DNA of 16,597 nucleotides, taken from contig PLIQ01000231.1 of NCBI GenBank assembly GCA_003140115.1, positions 1 through 16,597 on the forward strand, in the 5' to 3' direction. The notes below the pieces were generated by a model. It was not told the DNA's origin. It was given only the letters and a program-made list of their open reading frames with translations, and made no database searches. Positions 1 to 7,898 of this stretch are shown here, in pieces. The stretch comes from Actinomycetota bacterium. Lineage in GTDB: Bacteria > Actinomycetota > Actinomycetes > Streptosporangiales > Streptosporangiaceae. Position numbers and translations under genes: made by a program. Numbering within the stretch: the first letter of the stretch is position 1; the number at the start of each line of letters is the position of its first letter.

Positions 1-55
1 GCTGGCCGCGCTGTGGCCCTCGGCCGGGCCGGCCGCCGCGCAAGGCGGCAGCACC

Positions 56-1765
56 GTGCACCGGGTCTCGCTGCGCCGTCACCTGCCGCACGGGAAGGTC
101 GGCGCGGTCAAGGCCGCGGTCACGGCCGGCGTCGTGATCGCCGCAGCCGCAGCCGTGGCTGTCATCGTGACCAGGCCCACCGGGCACCCGGCACCGCCAC
201 CGCCAGCGGCGCCGGCTCCCGCGCTCCTCTACGCCACGTCGACGTCGGTGGACCTCCGCGCCGGCAATGGGTCGGTCAGGACTCTCGCCACCTTCTCGAA
301 GGGCTTTACCGGTCCGCAAGGCTTCGGCTCGGGGAAGCTGATCTGGTCGGCCGACGGGAGCGAGGTCGCATGGCTCGATGGCCAGGGGGTCGGCGAGTTC
401 ATCGTGGGTCGCGACCAGGTGCATACGTGGCGTTGCGACTGCTCGTCGATCGCGTTCCAGGGTGACCAGCTGCTGTCCGATGACTACAAGACAGAGAATG
501 CTCCCCGCCTGCTGAGCTATCCCGACGACGGCTCCAACCCGGTCCCGATCGTCATCTCCGGGCTGCCCACGAGCAGCTTTGCTCTGAACAACAGCTTCAC
601 CTTGGATGCCGCCGTTCCTCCAGCCGACGTGATCGTGGGATACGGAACAGAAGTGTCCGCCTCCGGCGGCCCGCAACTGCTCTACCGGGTTGATGCGGAA
701 GGCCGGGCGTTCCCGTTCGCGCCCGCGGCCCGCCAGCTGACCAGCAACGCAGCGCCCGGAAGTTTTGCGTTCAGCCCGGATGGCACGCAGGCCGGCTTCC
801 TGCTGCCCGGGCTAGGCGGTGTCTGTGCCGACGTCGACACCGTCGTGCTGGCCGACGTCGCTACGGGCGCGGAGACCAAGCCGGCCATGCCGGCCGGCCT
901 GGGATGGGCCGACGCGGTCTGGTTCGGGCCATCCGGCACTCCTTACGCTTCGATGGCACCTGTGCCTCCTGGTTGCGTCGGCGGACCTCATGGCACCGTG
1001 CCCAGCGTCGTCGTCGCGCCCCAGGACTACCGCCTGCAGGCGGGTACCTGGGTCAGATCTGGCAGCGGGGTGATCGACGAGGAATCCGTCCGCGGCGGCG
1101 GGGAGGCGACGCTCTACGGCAAGGTCGACTCCACCGCCCTGGGGGCGTCCGTATCCTCCGATCCCAGGCTGGTCGTGTCGCGCGGGTCTTCGTCGGTGAC
1201 GATCCCGGGTGCCCTGGCCTTCATGTGGGCGCCGGCGTCCGCCGTCGCGCCCTCCGCTGTGTCCTCGCCCGTGTCCTCTCCTGCGTCCTCGGCCGTGTCC
1301 TCGCCCGCGGTGACGTCCGGTCGGCAGGCGGCGCAGGCGCTGGCGGCATTGCTGGCCCAGAGCGGTACCGACCGAGCCGCGATCACGCAGGCCTTCAACG
1401 CCGTCGCGGCCTGCTCTACGGGCCTGAGCCAGGACGAGGCGATCTTCAGCAACGCCGCGTCGTCGCGTGACGTCCTGCTGGGCCAGCTGGCCGCGCTGCC
1501 TGACCGCTCGGCGCTGCCCGCGCCGATGCTTCAGGACCTCACCGCGGCCTGGCAGGCATCCGGCCAGGCTGACCAGGACTTCGCCAAGTGGACGCAAGAC
1601 GAGATCTCGCGGGGATGCAGCACGAACGACCAGTCCGATGCGAGCTACCAGGCCGCAACGGCGCCGGATAACCAGGCCACGAAGGACAAGAAGGCCTTCG
1701 CCGCGCTGTGGGCGGCGATTGCGAACGAGTACGACCTGCCGCTCTATAAGTACAACCAGATTTGA
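56..1765 (+). CDS. Membrane-anchored extracellular protein with propeller-like region and actinobacterial C-terminal helical domain (start may lie upstream)
   Basis: No function is recognised. From the GTG at 56 the protein has 569 residues: a short basic N-terminus, one Ala/Val-rich membrane segment (about 18-40), a Pro/Ala-rich spacer, then a beta-rich region (about 55-395) with propeller-like phrases such as FSPDGTQAGF. A Ser/Pro/Ala linker (401-418) leads to a helical domain (about 422-569). That last domain, with two Cys, an AW.AS.AD..F..W core and a K.AF..LWA.IA..Y.LP ending, resembles the C-termini of many actinobacterial membrane proteins and Ser/Thr kinases. This is recalled family resemblance, not a search result. 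The topology suggests a cytoplasmic N-terminus and an extracellular bulk. An AAGGCGG stretch seven bases upstream supports the GTG. However, the frame is open and GC3-rich to the window edge, so a longer protein with an unseen N-terminal domain is possible. It converges on deoC. Confidence 0.7.
   Translation: MHRVSLRRHLPHGKVGAVKAAVTAGVVIAAAAAVAVIVTRPTGHPAPPPPAAPAPALLYATSTSVDLRAGNGSVRTLATFSKGFTGPQGFGSGKLIWSADGSEVAWLDGQGVGEFIVGRDQVHTWRCDCSSIAFQGDQLLSDDYKTENAPRLLSYPDDGSNPVPIVISGLPTSSFALNNSFTLDAAVPPADVIVGYGTEVSASGGPQLLYRVDAEGRAFPFAPAARQLTSNAAPGSFAFSPDGTQAGFLLPGLGGVCADVDTVVLADVATGAETKPAMPAGLGWADAVWFGPSGTPYASMAPVPPGCVGGPHGTVPSVVVAPQDYRLQAGTWVRSGSGVIDEESVRGGGEATLYGKVDSTALGASVSSDPRLVVSRGSSSVTIPGALAFMWAPASAVAPSAVSSPVSSPASSAVSSPAVTSGRQAAQALAALLAQSGTDRAAITQAFNAVAACSTGLSQDEAIFSNAASSRDVLLGQLAALPDRSALPAPMLQDLTAAWQASGQADQDFAKWTQDEISRGCSTNDQSDASYQAATAPDNQATKDKKAFAALWAAIANEYDLPLYKYNQI
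1259..1306 (+). repeat. Four tandem copies of a 12-nt unit encoding a VSSP/ASSA linker
   Basis: Four consecutive 12-nt units read gtgtcctcgccc, gtgtcctctcct, gcgtcctcggcc and gtgtcctcgccc. They are in frame and encode VSSP-VSSP-ASSA-VSSP. They form the flexible linker between the beta-rich region and the C-terminal helical domain of the membrane-anchored protein. The first and last units are identical, which fits slippage-type expansion; copy number may vary between strains. Confidence 0.8.
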
Positions 1766-1769
1766 CGCC

Positions 1770-1784
1770 GACCGCAGAACGGTC
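1770..1784. terminator. Small hairpin between convergent genes, possible bidirectional terminator
   Basis: GACCG and CGGTC form a perfect 5-bp stem around a 5-nt loop (cagaa) inside the 23-bp gap between two convergent stop codons. There is no T-tract on either side, so intrinsic termination is uncertain. The position is the main argument. Confidence 0.3.
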
Positions 1785-1788
1785 CGGG

Positions 1789-2727
1789 TCAGTCGAGGGT
1801 GAAGTAGTCGGGACCGGAGTAACGGCCGGTGGCCAGCTTGGTCCGCTGCATGAGCAGGTCGTTCAGCAGGCTGGAGGCGCCGAAGCGGAACCATTTGGGA
1901 TCGAGCCAGTCCTCCCCCGCCGTCTCGTTGACCAGGACCAGGTAGCGGATGGCGTCCTTGGCGGTGCGAATGCCGCCGGCCGGCTTCACGCCGACCTGGC
2001 GGCCGTGGGTGTCCCGGAAGTCCCGTACGGCCTCCAGCATGACCAGGGTGACGGGGAGCGTCGCGGCCGGAGTGATCTTGCCGGTCGAGGTCTTGATGAA
2101 GTCGGCGCCGGCCAGCATGGCCAGCCACGAGGCACGCCGCACGTTGTCCAGGGTGACCAGCTCGCCGGTCTCCAGGATGACCTTGAGGTGAGCGGCTGGG
2201 TTGACGACCTCCCGGACGGCGGCGATCTCGTCGTAGACCAGCTGGTAGTCCCCGGCCAGGAAGGCGCCGCGGTCGATGACCATGTCCACCTCGTCGGCGC
2301 CGGCCTTGATCGCGTACTTCGCGTCGGCCAGCTTGACCTCCAGGCTGGTACGGCCGCTGGGGAACGCGGTGGCCACGCTGGCCACGTGAATGCCGGTGCC
2401 CTGGACCTCGGCCGCCGCCAGGTGAGCGAGGTCCGGGTAGACGCAGACCGCGGCGACCTGCGGCGCGGTCGGGTCGGCGGGATCGGGGCGCTTGGCCTTG
2501 GCGCATATGGCCCGCACCTTGCCCGGTGTGTCCTGGCCCTCCAGCGTGGTCAGGTCGATCATCGAGATCGCGGTATCGAGCGCCCACTGCTTGGCCGTGG
2601 TCTTGATCGACCGGCTGGCGAGCATGGCCGCCCGGGCCTCCGCACCCACCTGGTCCACCCCGGGCAGTCCGTGCAGGAACTCCCGCAGCGAACCGGTTCT
2701 CGCCGCGATATCAACTGGCGCGCTCAT
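1789..2727 (-). CDS. deoC: Deoxyribose-phosphate aldolase
   Basis: Class I aldolase that reversibly cleaves 2-deoxyribose 5-phosphate to glyceraldehyde 3-phosphate and acetaldehyde, in cytoplasmic deoxynucleoside catabolism. The 312-residue product carries the family landmarks: the Schiff-base lysine in ADFIKTSTGK (Lys212), the second active-site lysine in GVKPAGGIRT (Lys248) and the catalytic aspartate in EVDMVIDRGAF (Asp148). It matches the longer DeoC form, with about 50 residues before the barrel. The ATG at 2727 was chosen because AGGAGG lies nine bases upstream; the frame continues 15 codons further with no better start. It is divergent from the sigma factor gene and convergent with the membrane-anchored protein. 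No other nucleoside-catabolism gene is adjacent, so it appears to stand alone. Confidence 0.96.
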   Translation of the reverse strand: MSAPVDIAARTGSLREFLHGLPGVDQVGAEARAAMLASRSIKTTAKQWALDTAISMIDLTTLEGQDTPGKVRAICAKAKRPDPADPTAPQVAAVCVYPDLAHLAAAEVQGTGIHVASVATAFPSGRTSLEVKLADAKYAIKAGADEVDMVIDRGAFLAGDYQLVYDEIAAVREVVNPAAHLKVILETGELVTLDNVRRASWLAMLAGADFIKTSTGKITPAATLPVTLVMLEAVRDFRDTHGRQVGVKPAGGIRTAKDAIRYLVLVNETAGEDWLDPKWFRFGASSLLNDLLMQRTKLATGRYSGPDYFTLD

Positions 2728-2736
2728 CGGCGACTC

Positions 2737-2742
2737 CCTCCT
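2737..2742 (-). promoter_or_regulatory. Ribosome binding site fixing the deoC start
   Basis: A perfect AGGAGG on the minus strand sits nine bases before the ATG at 2727. It supports this start over the longer open frame that begins at 2772. Confidence 0.75.
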
Positions 2743-2789
2743 GCGACCATTCTCACCCACGGTCGCGACCACGAGGGTCAGCGAACCCG

Positions 2790-2819
2790 CTAATCACCGG
2801 AGCGGCTCCCGCGTATTAG
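2790..2819. promoter_or_regulatory. Imperfect inverted repeat in the divergent deoC/sigma intergenic region
   Basis: CTAAT (2790-2794) and ATTAG (2815-2819) form inverted arms 20 bases apart, enclosing a smaller GGAG-cgg-CTCC hairpin. The site is roughly midway between the two divergent starts, so it could be an operator for either gene. The match is short and may be chance; no convincing -35/-10 pair was found next to it. Confidence 0.22.
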
Positions 2820-2890
2820 TGACTGTGAGGCACTGGCTACTGCGGCGACGCGTTGACTACTCTCGATCCAAGCCATGGCTAGGGAGGGCA

Positions 2891-3820
2891 ATGGATCAGG
2901 GTTTCCCAGAAGCTGATTTCCCGGGTGGTTCGCCTACGGTATTGCAGCGGCGGGTCGCCGAAGGTACGGAGCCGCGAACGATTCTCGAGGAGCTTTGGCA
3001 AACCCTGCAGGCGCGGCTGTACGGGTATGGCTGTAAACGCCTGGGGGACACCAGTCAGGCCGACGACTTCGTCCAGAAGGTGTTCCTGAAGATGCAGCTG
3101 AACTTCGGTAAAATGATCGCACGCGAGCCGGTCGAGGCGTGGATTTTCACGGTGGCCAGGAACGAGATAGTTGACTGGTACCGGGAGCGGGCGAAGAGCG
3201 ATGTGCCCGCTGAAGTAGAGCTGCTGGACCGCGACTCGGCCGAGGAATCGTGGCGCATTCCGTTCGAGGAGCAGGTCGAGACGCGGATCGGGCAGATCAC
3301 GCCGCTCTATTCCTACCTGCGGGCCATTCTCGCCCGAGGCTGGCTGCGCGACGACGACTTGCGCGCCTACTGGCAGGGAGTCGTCGAGGAGGTCCCTCAG
3401 CGGAAGCTGGCCGAGCAGTTCGGGATGACCCAGGGGCGCATCTCCCAGCTGAAATCGGAGGTCGGGCAGAAGGTGCGGATCGCCCTGTACCTGTGCGAGA
3501 TCCTCGGCCTGGTCAAGGCTCCGCAGCGGGAGGCCGAGATCCGCTCGCACCTGGAACTGCTGGACCTGGCGGCCGCCCTGACCGCGGCGGATCGCGCGCT
3601 GCTGAGGCACGCCGGAGGGGCGGTCCGCCGCGATCCCCTCGGCCAGCCCTACCTGCTGCCCAAGGATGCGGAGCAGGCAATCCAGGCCCGGCCCGCCGGC
3701 CGGGTCGCGAGCCTGCGTGACCTGCACGGCGCCGAGTCCAGATACGCCGCGGCCATTCCCAATCGCACTCCCCATTGCATCGAGAGCCCGTGTGCAGTCC
3801 ACACGGCCTCCCACGGCTGA
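2891..3820 (+). CDS. ECF-like RNA polymerase sigma factor with about 100-residue C-terminal extension
   Basis: Sigma-70 family protein of 309 residues. Region 2 spans about 38-102, with the DDFVQKVFLKM and EAWIFTVARNEIVDWYRER phrases typical of ECF factors. Region 4 (about 160-200) contains the helix-turn-helix KLAEQFGMTQGRISQLKSEV. A linker of about 60 residues separates them. Beyond residue 205 is an extra stretch of about 100 residues with no recognised domain; ECF proteins of this length often use such a tail for regulation. The ATG at 2891 was chosen because AGGGAGGG lies just upstream and the family similarity begins soon after. The 5' third uses more A/T-ending codons than later genes. 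The next gene starts 16 bp downstream, suggesting an operon. Control of the downstream CHAT cluster is inferred from position only. Confidence 0.85.
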   Translation: MDQGFPEADFPGGSPTVLQRRVAEGTEPRTILEELWQTLQARLYGYGCKRLGDTSQADDFVQKVFLKMQLNFGKMIAREPVEAWIFTVARNEIVDWYRERAKSDVPAEVELLDRDSAEESWRIPFEEQVETRIGQITPLYSYLRAILARGWLRDDDLRAYWQGVVEEVPQRKLAEQFGMTQGRISQLKSEVGQKVRIALYLCEILGLVKAPQREAEIRSHLELLDLAAALTAADRALLRHAGGAVRRDPLGQPYLLPKDAEQAIQARPAGRVASLRDLHGAESRYAAAIPNRTPHCIESPCAVHTASHG

Positions 3821-3836
3821 CAAAGGCGGAAAGACC

Positions 3837-4556
3837 ATGAGTGAACCCGACGAGCCTGATGAGATCAGCCGCGAGCTGGACGCGATCTTCGCCGAATTCT
3901 TCGGCCCGCCGACCGAGATGGACCTACGGGGCGTCGACCCGGCCACCTTCGCGCTGGGGCTGTCCTACGGATTCGACAGCTGGCAGCACGCCCGGGTGGT
4001 GGCGAACAACCGGCGGCACATCGCGACGGCGACCCGGCACTGGGCCGAGCACCATCCCAGCGCGGAGTTCCTGAGCCACGTGGTGGGGACGGACGAGAGC
4101 GCCGTGCGGCACCGGGAACTGCTCGACCGGGCGCACCCCGGGTGTGCCGCCTGCGAGGAGCAACTCGAGCGGCTGGCCGGGTTTGGCCTGGACCGCGTCG
4201 ACCCGGGCGCCCCGCCCGACGACATCGACCTGGACTGGCTGGCATTCCAGCCGATGGAGGTGGTCCGGCGGCTGGACAGCGAGTGGCAGACCGCCCGCCC
4301 GCTACATATCCGCGGTCGCGCCGAGGACCGGTCCATTACCGCCGAGCCCTACGGCGGGCGCGACTGGCGGATCACCGTCCGGGACCCGCGCGTGCATCAC
4401 GCCACGGTGTGGATCGGCTGGACGGGCCGGCAGATCACTCAGCATGCGGCGATCTTCGAGAACGACCTGGCCGAGATCGACGCCGAGGCGCCCGAGGAGG
4501 GGGCCCGGCCGCAACGGGTACGGATCCGGATCACCAACCCGCCGGTTCCGCCGTAG
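3837..4556 (+). CDS. Hypothetical HxxCxxC protein, candidate zinc-binding sigma partner
   Basis: This 239-residue acidic soluble protein matches no family I can name. It has a helical N-terminal half with a His-Pro-Gly-Cys-Ala-Ala-Cys motif (His100, Cys103, Cys106). This resembles, with one residue fewer, the HxxxCxxC zinc motif of ZAS-type anti-sigma factors. The C-terminal half (about 155-239) is beta-rich, with WRITVRDPRV and VRIRITNPPVPP strands. There is no membrane segment. It starts 16 bp after the sigma stop, with an AAAGGCGGA stretch as likely ribosome binding site; a longer open frame overlapping the sigma gene is less likely. Position next to an ECF gene plus the Cys motif suggests a regulator of that sigma. 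Alternatively it is an accessory of the downstream CHAT operon, and the Cys pair may not bind metal. Confidence 0.72.
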   Translation: MSEPDEPDEISRELDAIFAEFFGPPTEMDLRGVDPATFALGLSYGFDSWQHARVVANNRRHIATATRHWAEHHPSAEFLSHVVGTDESAVRHRELLDRAHPGCAACEEQLERLAGFGLDRVDPGAPPDDIDLDWLAFQPMEVVRRLDSEWQTARPLHIRGRAEDRSITAEPYGGRDWRITVRDPRVHHATVWIGWTGRQITQHAAIFENDLAEIDAEAPEEGARPQRVRIRITNPPVPP

Positions 4557-4644
4557 GCCCAGGCCACCCGGGACCCGGATCGCCCACCGGTCAGCCGCTG
4601 TGGCTTACGATTGAGCTGGCCCCGGTTCCGATCGGACATCCTCC

Positions 4645-6501
4645 TTGTACACCTTTGTCGAGTTCAAAGTCGAGATCCGGCGCGGTCGCGAGGGCAAGCA
4701 CGGCCACCGGGTGACGGTCGAGTGCGAGAAGCCGGACGGCGGCCGGGTCGGTCCCACTGACGCTCAGCCCCTCACTTCCTCGGTGCGGCGGCTGATGCCA
4801 GCACTGAGCGCCGAGCAACGGATTGATCTGGGCGAGGAACTGGGGCAGTGCATGTTCCCGCCACGGGTGCTGGCCGCCTTCGCCGAGACGCTGCGCGCGC
4901 TGCAGGCCGGCACCGGGATCCGGGTCCGCCTGCTGTGCGTGGACGAGGAGATGGCGCGCTGGCCGTGGGAACTCGTGCGCATCGCGGTGCCGGCCACGGC
5001 CCGGCCCAGGTACTTGTTCCGGGACGAGCGTTTCTCGCTGGTCCGTACGGTCATCGACCACCGGCCGGTGGACCAGCCCAAGGAGCGGCGCAAGCTGGTC
5101 ATCCTCACCGTCGACGCCACCAAGGTGGTGGACGACCAGGAGCTGGAGCCGGACTTCCCCGAGCAGCTGCCGCAGGCCGCGCCGCTGCGGCGGTTCGACC
5201 TGACGCATCCGACCAAGAGAACGATCGACGAGCTCATCGACCAGATCGCGGACGGCGAGGATCCCCTGGACATCTTCCACTTCACCGGGCACGGCAGGCC
5301 GCCTCGCGACGGCCAGGCCGGGTCGCTGGTGCTCTACCGCGACAAGGACACCGGTAGCGAGCATTACCGGGGGGACGAGCTAGCCAGGCAGCTGCACCGG
5401 GCCGGTACGTCACTGGCGTTCGTCAACGCGTGCTACACCGACCAGGCGGCCCCCGGCGACGGGCCCGGAATCGCGCAGTCGCTGACCGGCATCGTGCCGG
5501 TGGTGATCGCCATCCGGGATGCGGTGCGGGACCGGGACGCCAAGGACTTCGCCGAGACGTTCTACCAGTGGCTGCTGAACGGCAGCACCGTCGACGAGGC
5601 GGTAACCCGGGGCCGGGTCGCCCTGGATGAGTCGCTGCCCGGCTGGGGCTACGTGGTGCTCTACAGCCGGGCCAGCAGCGGCCGGTTCCTGGAGCCGATG
5701 CCGGCGGCCGCGGAGCCCGCGCTGGCGGCCACCCGGCGCCCGCCAGGTGACGGGGTCCGGCGCTGGGCGATGATGGGCGGCGCCGGTGGATACTGGCAGG
5801 TCATACCCGGCGAGACCGGTCCCGAGCTCAGGCCGGTGGAGGACGGCACCAAGGCGGACATCAGCCACCTGCGGCTGGTGCACGCCTCGCTGGCGCTCAG
5901 CGGTGACGCCCGCGTAGTAGCCCAGCTCAACCGGGGTCGGCTCGCCCTGGCCTGGGTGGACCGCGCACGGCCGCGGCTCGACCGGTGGCCGGACTCGTTC
6001 GCGCTGGCCCTGGACGCGCAGGAAACACGACTGCTCGCGGTGGCCGTGGACTACGGTGACGAGGTGGTATGCGTACTGAGCACAGATCGGGCCACCTACC
6101 GGGTCGACGTGGCGCCCAGGGCCCAGCCGGTGGTGACCTCGATCTTCGACGCGCCGACCCGCTACGCGACGATCCTGGCCGGCCACATTGACACGGTCGA
6201 CTCCGGCGGCCGAGCGCGCGGCTGGGACGTGAACCAGGACAGGTACGGCATCGCCGAGGTCAGTTCGCTGGACGGGGCCCGCTCGGGCGGGCGCACGGTC
6301 TACGCGCTGGCCGGCCGGGACGAGGACGGACGACCCATCGTCGCCGAGACCGGCTCGACCGGATCGCTGGTGGCCCGGCCCGGTACCGCCGCCGACGAGG
6401 TGGTGGTCATCCGGCCGCTGTCCGGGAGCCGGGCGCCGACCGAGATCCTGATCAGTACCGACGGGCACATCGAGCGGGTCGCCGCGGACGGCGGATCGTG
6501 A
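4645..6501 (+). CDS. CHAT-domain (caspase-like) protease with C-terminal beta-rich domain
   Basis: The product has 618 residues. Residues 1-140 form a beta-rich N-terminal region, including EMARWPWELVR, that commonly precedes CHAT domains. The CHAT peptidase domain (about 148-350) has the catalytic dyad in DIFHFTGHG (His216) and FVNACYT (Cys263), followed by PVVIAIRDAVRDRDAKDFAE and GWGYVVLYSR. CHAT proteins are C14-like cysteine peptidases cleaving protein substrates in bacterial conflict systems. Residues about 365-618 are beta-strand-rich and look propeller-like; they may sense or bind a partner. The start is TTG at 4645: an in-frame stop lies at 4612 and no other start codon intervenes. 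The alternative GTG at 4711 would remove the first beta strands. No strong ribosome binding site is visible. Its stop overlaps the next start (GTGA). Confidence 0.88.
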   Translation: MYTFVEFKVEIRRGREGKHGHRVTVECEKPDGGRVGPTDAQPLTSSVRRLMPALSAEQRIDLGEELGQCMFPPRVLAAFAETLRALQAGTGIRVRLLCVDEEMARWPWELVRIAVPATARPRYLFRDERFSLVRTVIDHRPVDQPKERRKLVILTVDATKVVDDQELEPDFPEQLPQAAPLRRFDLTHPTKRTIDELIDQIADGEDPLDIFHFTGHGRPPRDGQAGSLVLYRDKDTGSEHYRGDELARQLHRAGTSLAFVNACYTDQAAPGDGPGIAQSLTGIVPVVIAIRDAVRDRDAKDFAETFYQWLLNGSTVDEAVTRGRVALDESLPGWGYVVLYSRASSGRFLEPMPAAAEPALAATRRPPGDGVRRWAMMGGAGGYWQVIPGETGPELRPVEDGTKADISHLRLVHASLALSGDARVVAQLNRGRLALAWVDRARPRLDRWPDSFALALDAQETRLLAVAVDYGDEVVCVLSTDRATYRVDVAPRAQPVVTSIFDAPTRYATILAGHIDTVDSGGRARGWDVNQDRYGIAEVSSLDGARSGGRTVYALAGRDEDGRPIVAETGSTGSLVARPGTAADEVVVIRPLSGSRAPTEILISTDGHIERVAADGGS

Positions 6502-7898
6502 AACGGGCCGCGCTGCTGCGGGACGTGTCGGCCGAACTTCGCCACCGGCGTCTGGTGTGGGCCGGGATCCGGGGCGACGACGCCGAGCCGCTGGCCGATC
6601 TGCCGCAGTTCGAGGGCGCGTACACGATCATCAACGCCTACTCCAGGAGGCTGTCGGTCGACGGCCAGGCCTACGAGGACCTGACCGGCGTCCGGGTCGA
6701 CCTGGAGACGTGGGACATCGACGACCATCTCGACGCGCCGGAGACGGCCACGTTCCGCCGGGTGATGCTCCAGGCGTTGTCGTCGCCCAGCGCGCTGCTG
6801 CCCTACCGTCCGTCCAGCTTCTTGTCCGCGATCTACTTCGCGCGGCGCGACCGCTGCCTCAACCTCGGCCTGTTCGGCGGCCACCAGGCGGCGTTCGAGC
6901 ACAAGCCGTGGGTCGAGACGTCGCTGGCCGATCTCGGCGTCCGCACCATCCCGTGGACCTACGTGGCCGACGAAGAGCAGTTGCGGACCGACGACATGCT
7001 GCGCCGGGGGCCGCTGATCCTGCGCCGGAGCAGGACCTCCGGCGGTGAGGGCATCGTCCAGGTGGCCGACGCCGGGCAGCTCAGGCTGCAGTGGCCGCGG
7101 GCGTCCGAGGCATTCGTCGGCGTGGCGCCCTACCTGTCCGGCGGCGTACCGGTCAACGTGGGCGCCACCGCGTGGCACGACGGGGTGACCGTGCACTACC
7201 CGTCGGTCCAGCTGATCGGGATACCCGACTGCGTGACGCGCCGGTTCGGCTACTGCGGCAACGACTACGGACGGGTCAAAGACCTGGACCGCGCGGTGCT
7301 CGACCAGATCGACGCGGCCACGATCACCATCGGGAACTGGCTGCGCAGCTACGGTTACCGCGGCACGTTCGGCGTGGACTTCCTGGTGCACGACGGGGTG
7401 CCGCTGTTCACCGAGGTCAACCCGCGGTTCCAGGGCTCGACCCACGCTTCCTGCAAGCTCGCTATCGGCGCGGGCGAGAGCTGCCTGATGCTGGAACACC
7501 TGGCGGCCATCATGGGCATGTCCGCGCCCCCGAGCCGCCCGGTGGCCGAGCTCGCCGCCGAGGCACCCGCGCTGGCGCACTTCGTCGTGCACTGGGTGGG
7601 CGACGAGGCGGAGCGGCTGGATGCCTCGCCGCTGGTCCGGCTGGCCATGGCCACCGGGCGGTCCATCCGGGCCGAGGTGCAGACCAGGCCGGCGCTGCTG
7701 ACCGAGCGGGGCGCCGCCGTCGCTCGCATCGTCTGCCGGGAGTCGGTAACGCGGACCGGGTTCGAACTGACCGAGCCATGGGCCGGGGTAGTTTCGCAGT
7801 GGAAGGCCGGCGCGGCCGGCGCGGCCTTGGCCGCGAAGAGCCGGTCGGCGCGCGGCGCGGAGCAGGCCATGACGCCAGGATCACTGGGGGCGAGATGA
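6498..7898 (+). CDS. ATP-grasp family ligase
   Basis: ATP-grasp enzymes couple ATP hydrolysis, through an acyl-phosphate, to joining a carboxylate with an amine or thiol. The 466-residue protein has a pre-ATP-grasp N-terminal region (about 1-130), a likely ATP-binding lysine in FEHKPWVE (Lys136), and the flexible glycine-rich loop RRSRTSGGEGIVQ (176-188). The metal-binding signature FTEVNPRFQGST follows, with Glu306 and Asn308, and Asp294 just upstream in FGVDFLV. The ATP site therefore looks intact. About 120 further residues after the fold end in a low-complexity Ala/Arg tail. The acceptor cannot be read from the sequence; peptide or amino-acid ligation is possible. The GTG start overlaps the CHAT stop, and the end overlaps the next ATG. 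Such a ligase is an unusual partner for CHAT and STAND genes. Confidence 0.86.
   Translation: MKRAALLRDVSAELRHRRLVWAGIRGDDAEPLADLPQFEGAYTIINAYSRRLSVDGQAYEDLTGVRVDLETWDIDDHLDAPETATFRRVMLQALSSPSALLPYRPSSFLSAIYFARRDRCLNLGLFGGHQAAFEHKPWVETSLADLGVRTIPWTYVADEEQLRTDDMLRRGPLILRRSRTSGGEGIVQVADAGQLRLQWPRASEAFVGVAPYLSGGVPVNVGATAWHDGVTVHYPSVQLIGIPDCVTRRFGYCGNDYGRVKDLDRAVLDQIDAATITIGNWLRSYGYRGTFGVDFLVHDGVPLFTEVNPRFQGSTHASCKLAIGAGESCLMLEHLAAIMGMSAPPSRPVAELAAEAPALAHFVVHWVGDEAERLDASPLVRLAMATGRSIRAEVQTRPALLTERGAAVARIVCRESVTRTGFELTEPWAGVVSQWKAGAAGAALAAKSRSARGAEQAMTPGSLGAR

Noticed and set aside
812..2587. 591-codon minus-strand frame across gene 1 and deoC
   Set aside because: It is out of frame with deoC, compositionally Arg/Gly-rich, and crosses two genes with convincing products; a high-GC artefact.
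2853..2882. TTGACT (2853-2858) as a -35 for the sigma gene
   Set aside because: At normal spacing the -10 would be TGGCTA, a poor match, and the transcript would start within a few bases of the ribosome binding site.
2492..2890. Longer start for the sigma factor, reaching into deoC
   Set aside because: It would overlap deoC antiparallel and its translation looks non-coding. ATG 2891 has a Shine-Dalgarno sequence and matches the family.
7091..7894. Upstream extension of the SIR2-like gene frame inside the ATP-grasp gene
   Set aside because: The translated extension is Arg/Gly-rich shadow sequence. ATG 7895 has a ribosome binding site and the typical stop/start overlap.
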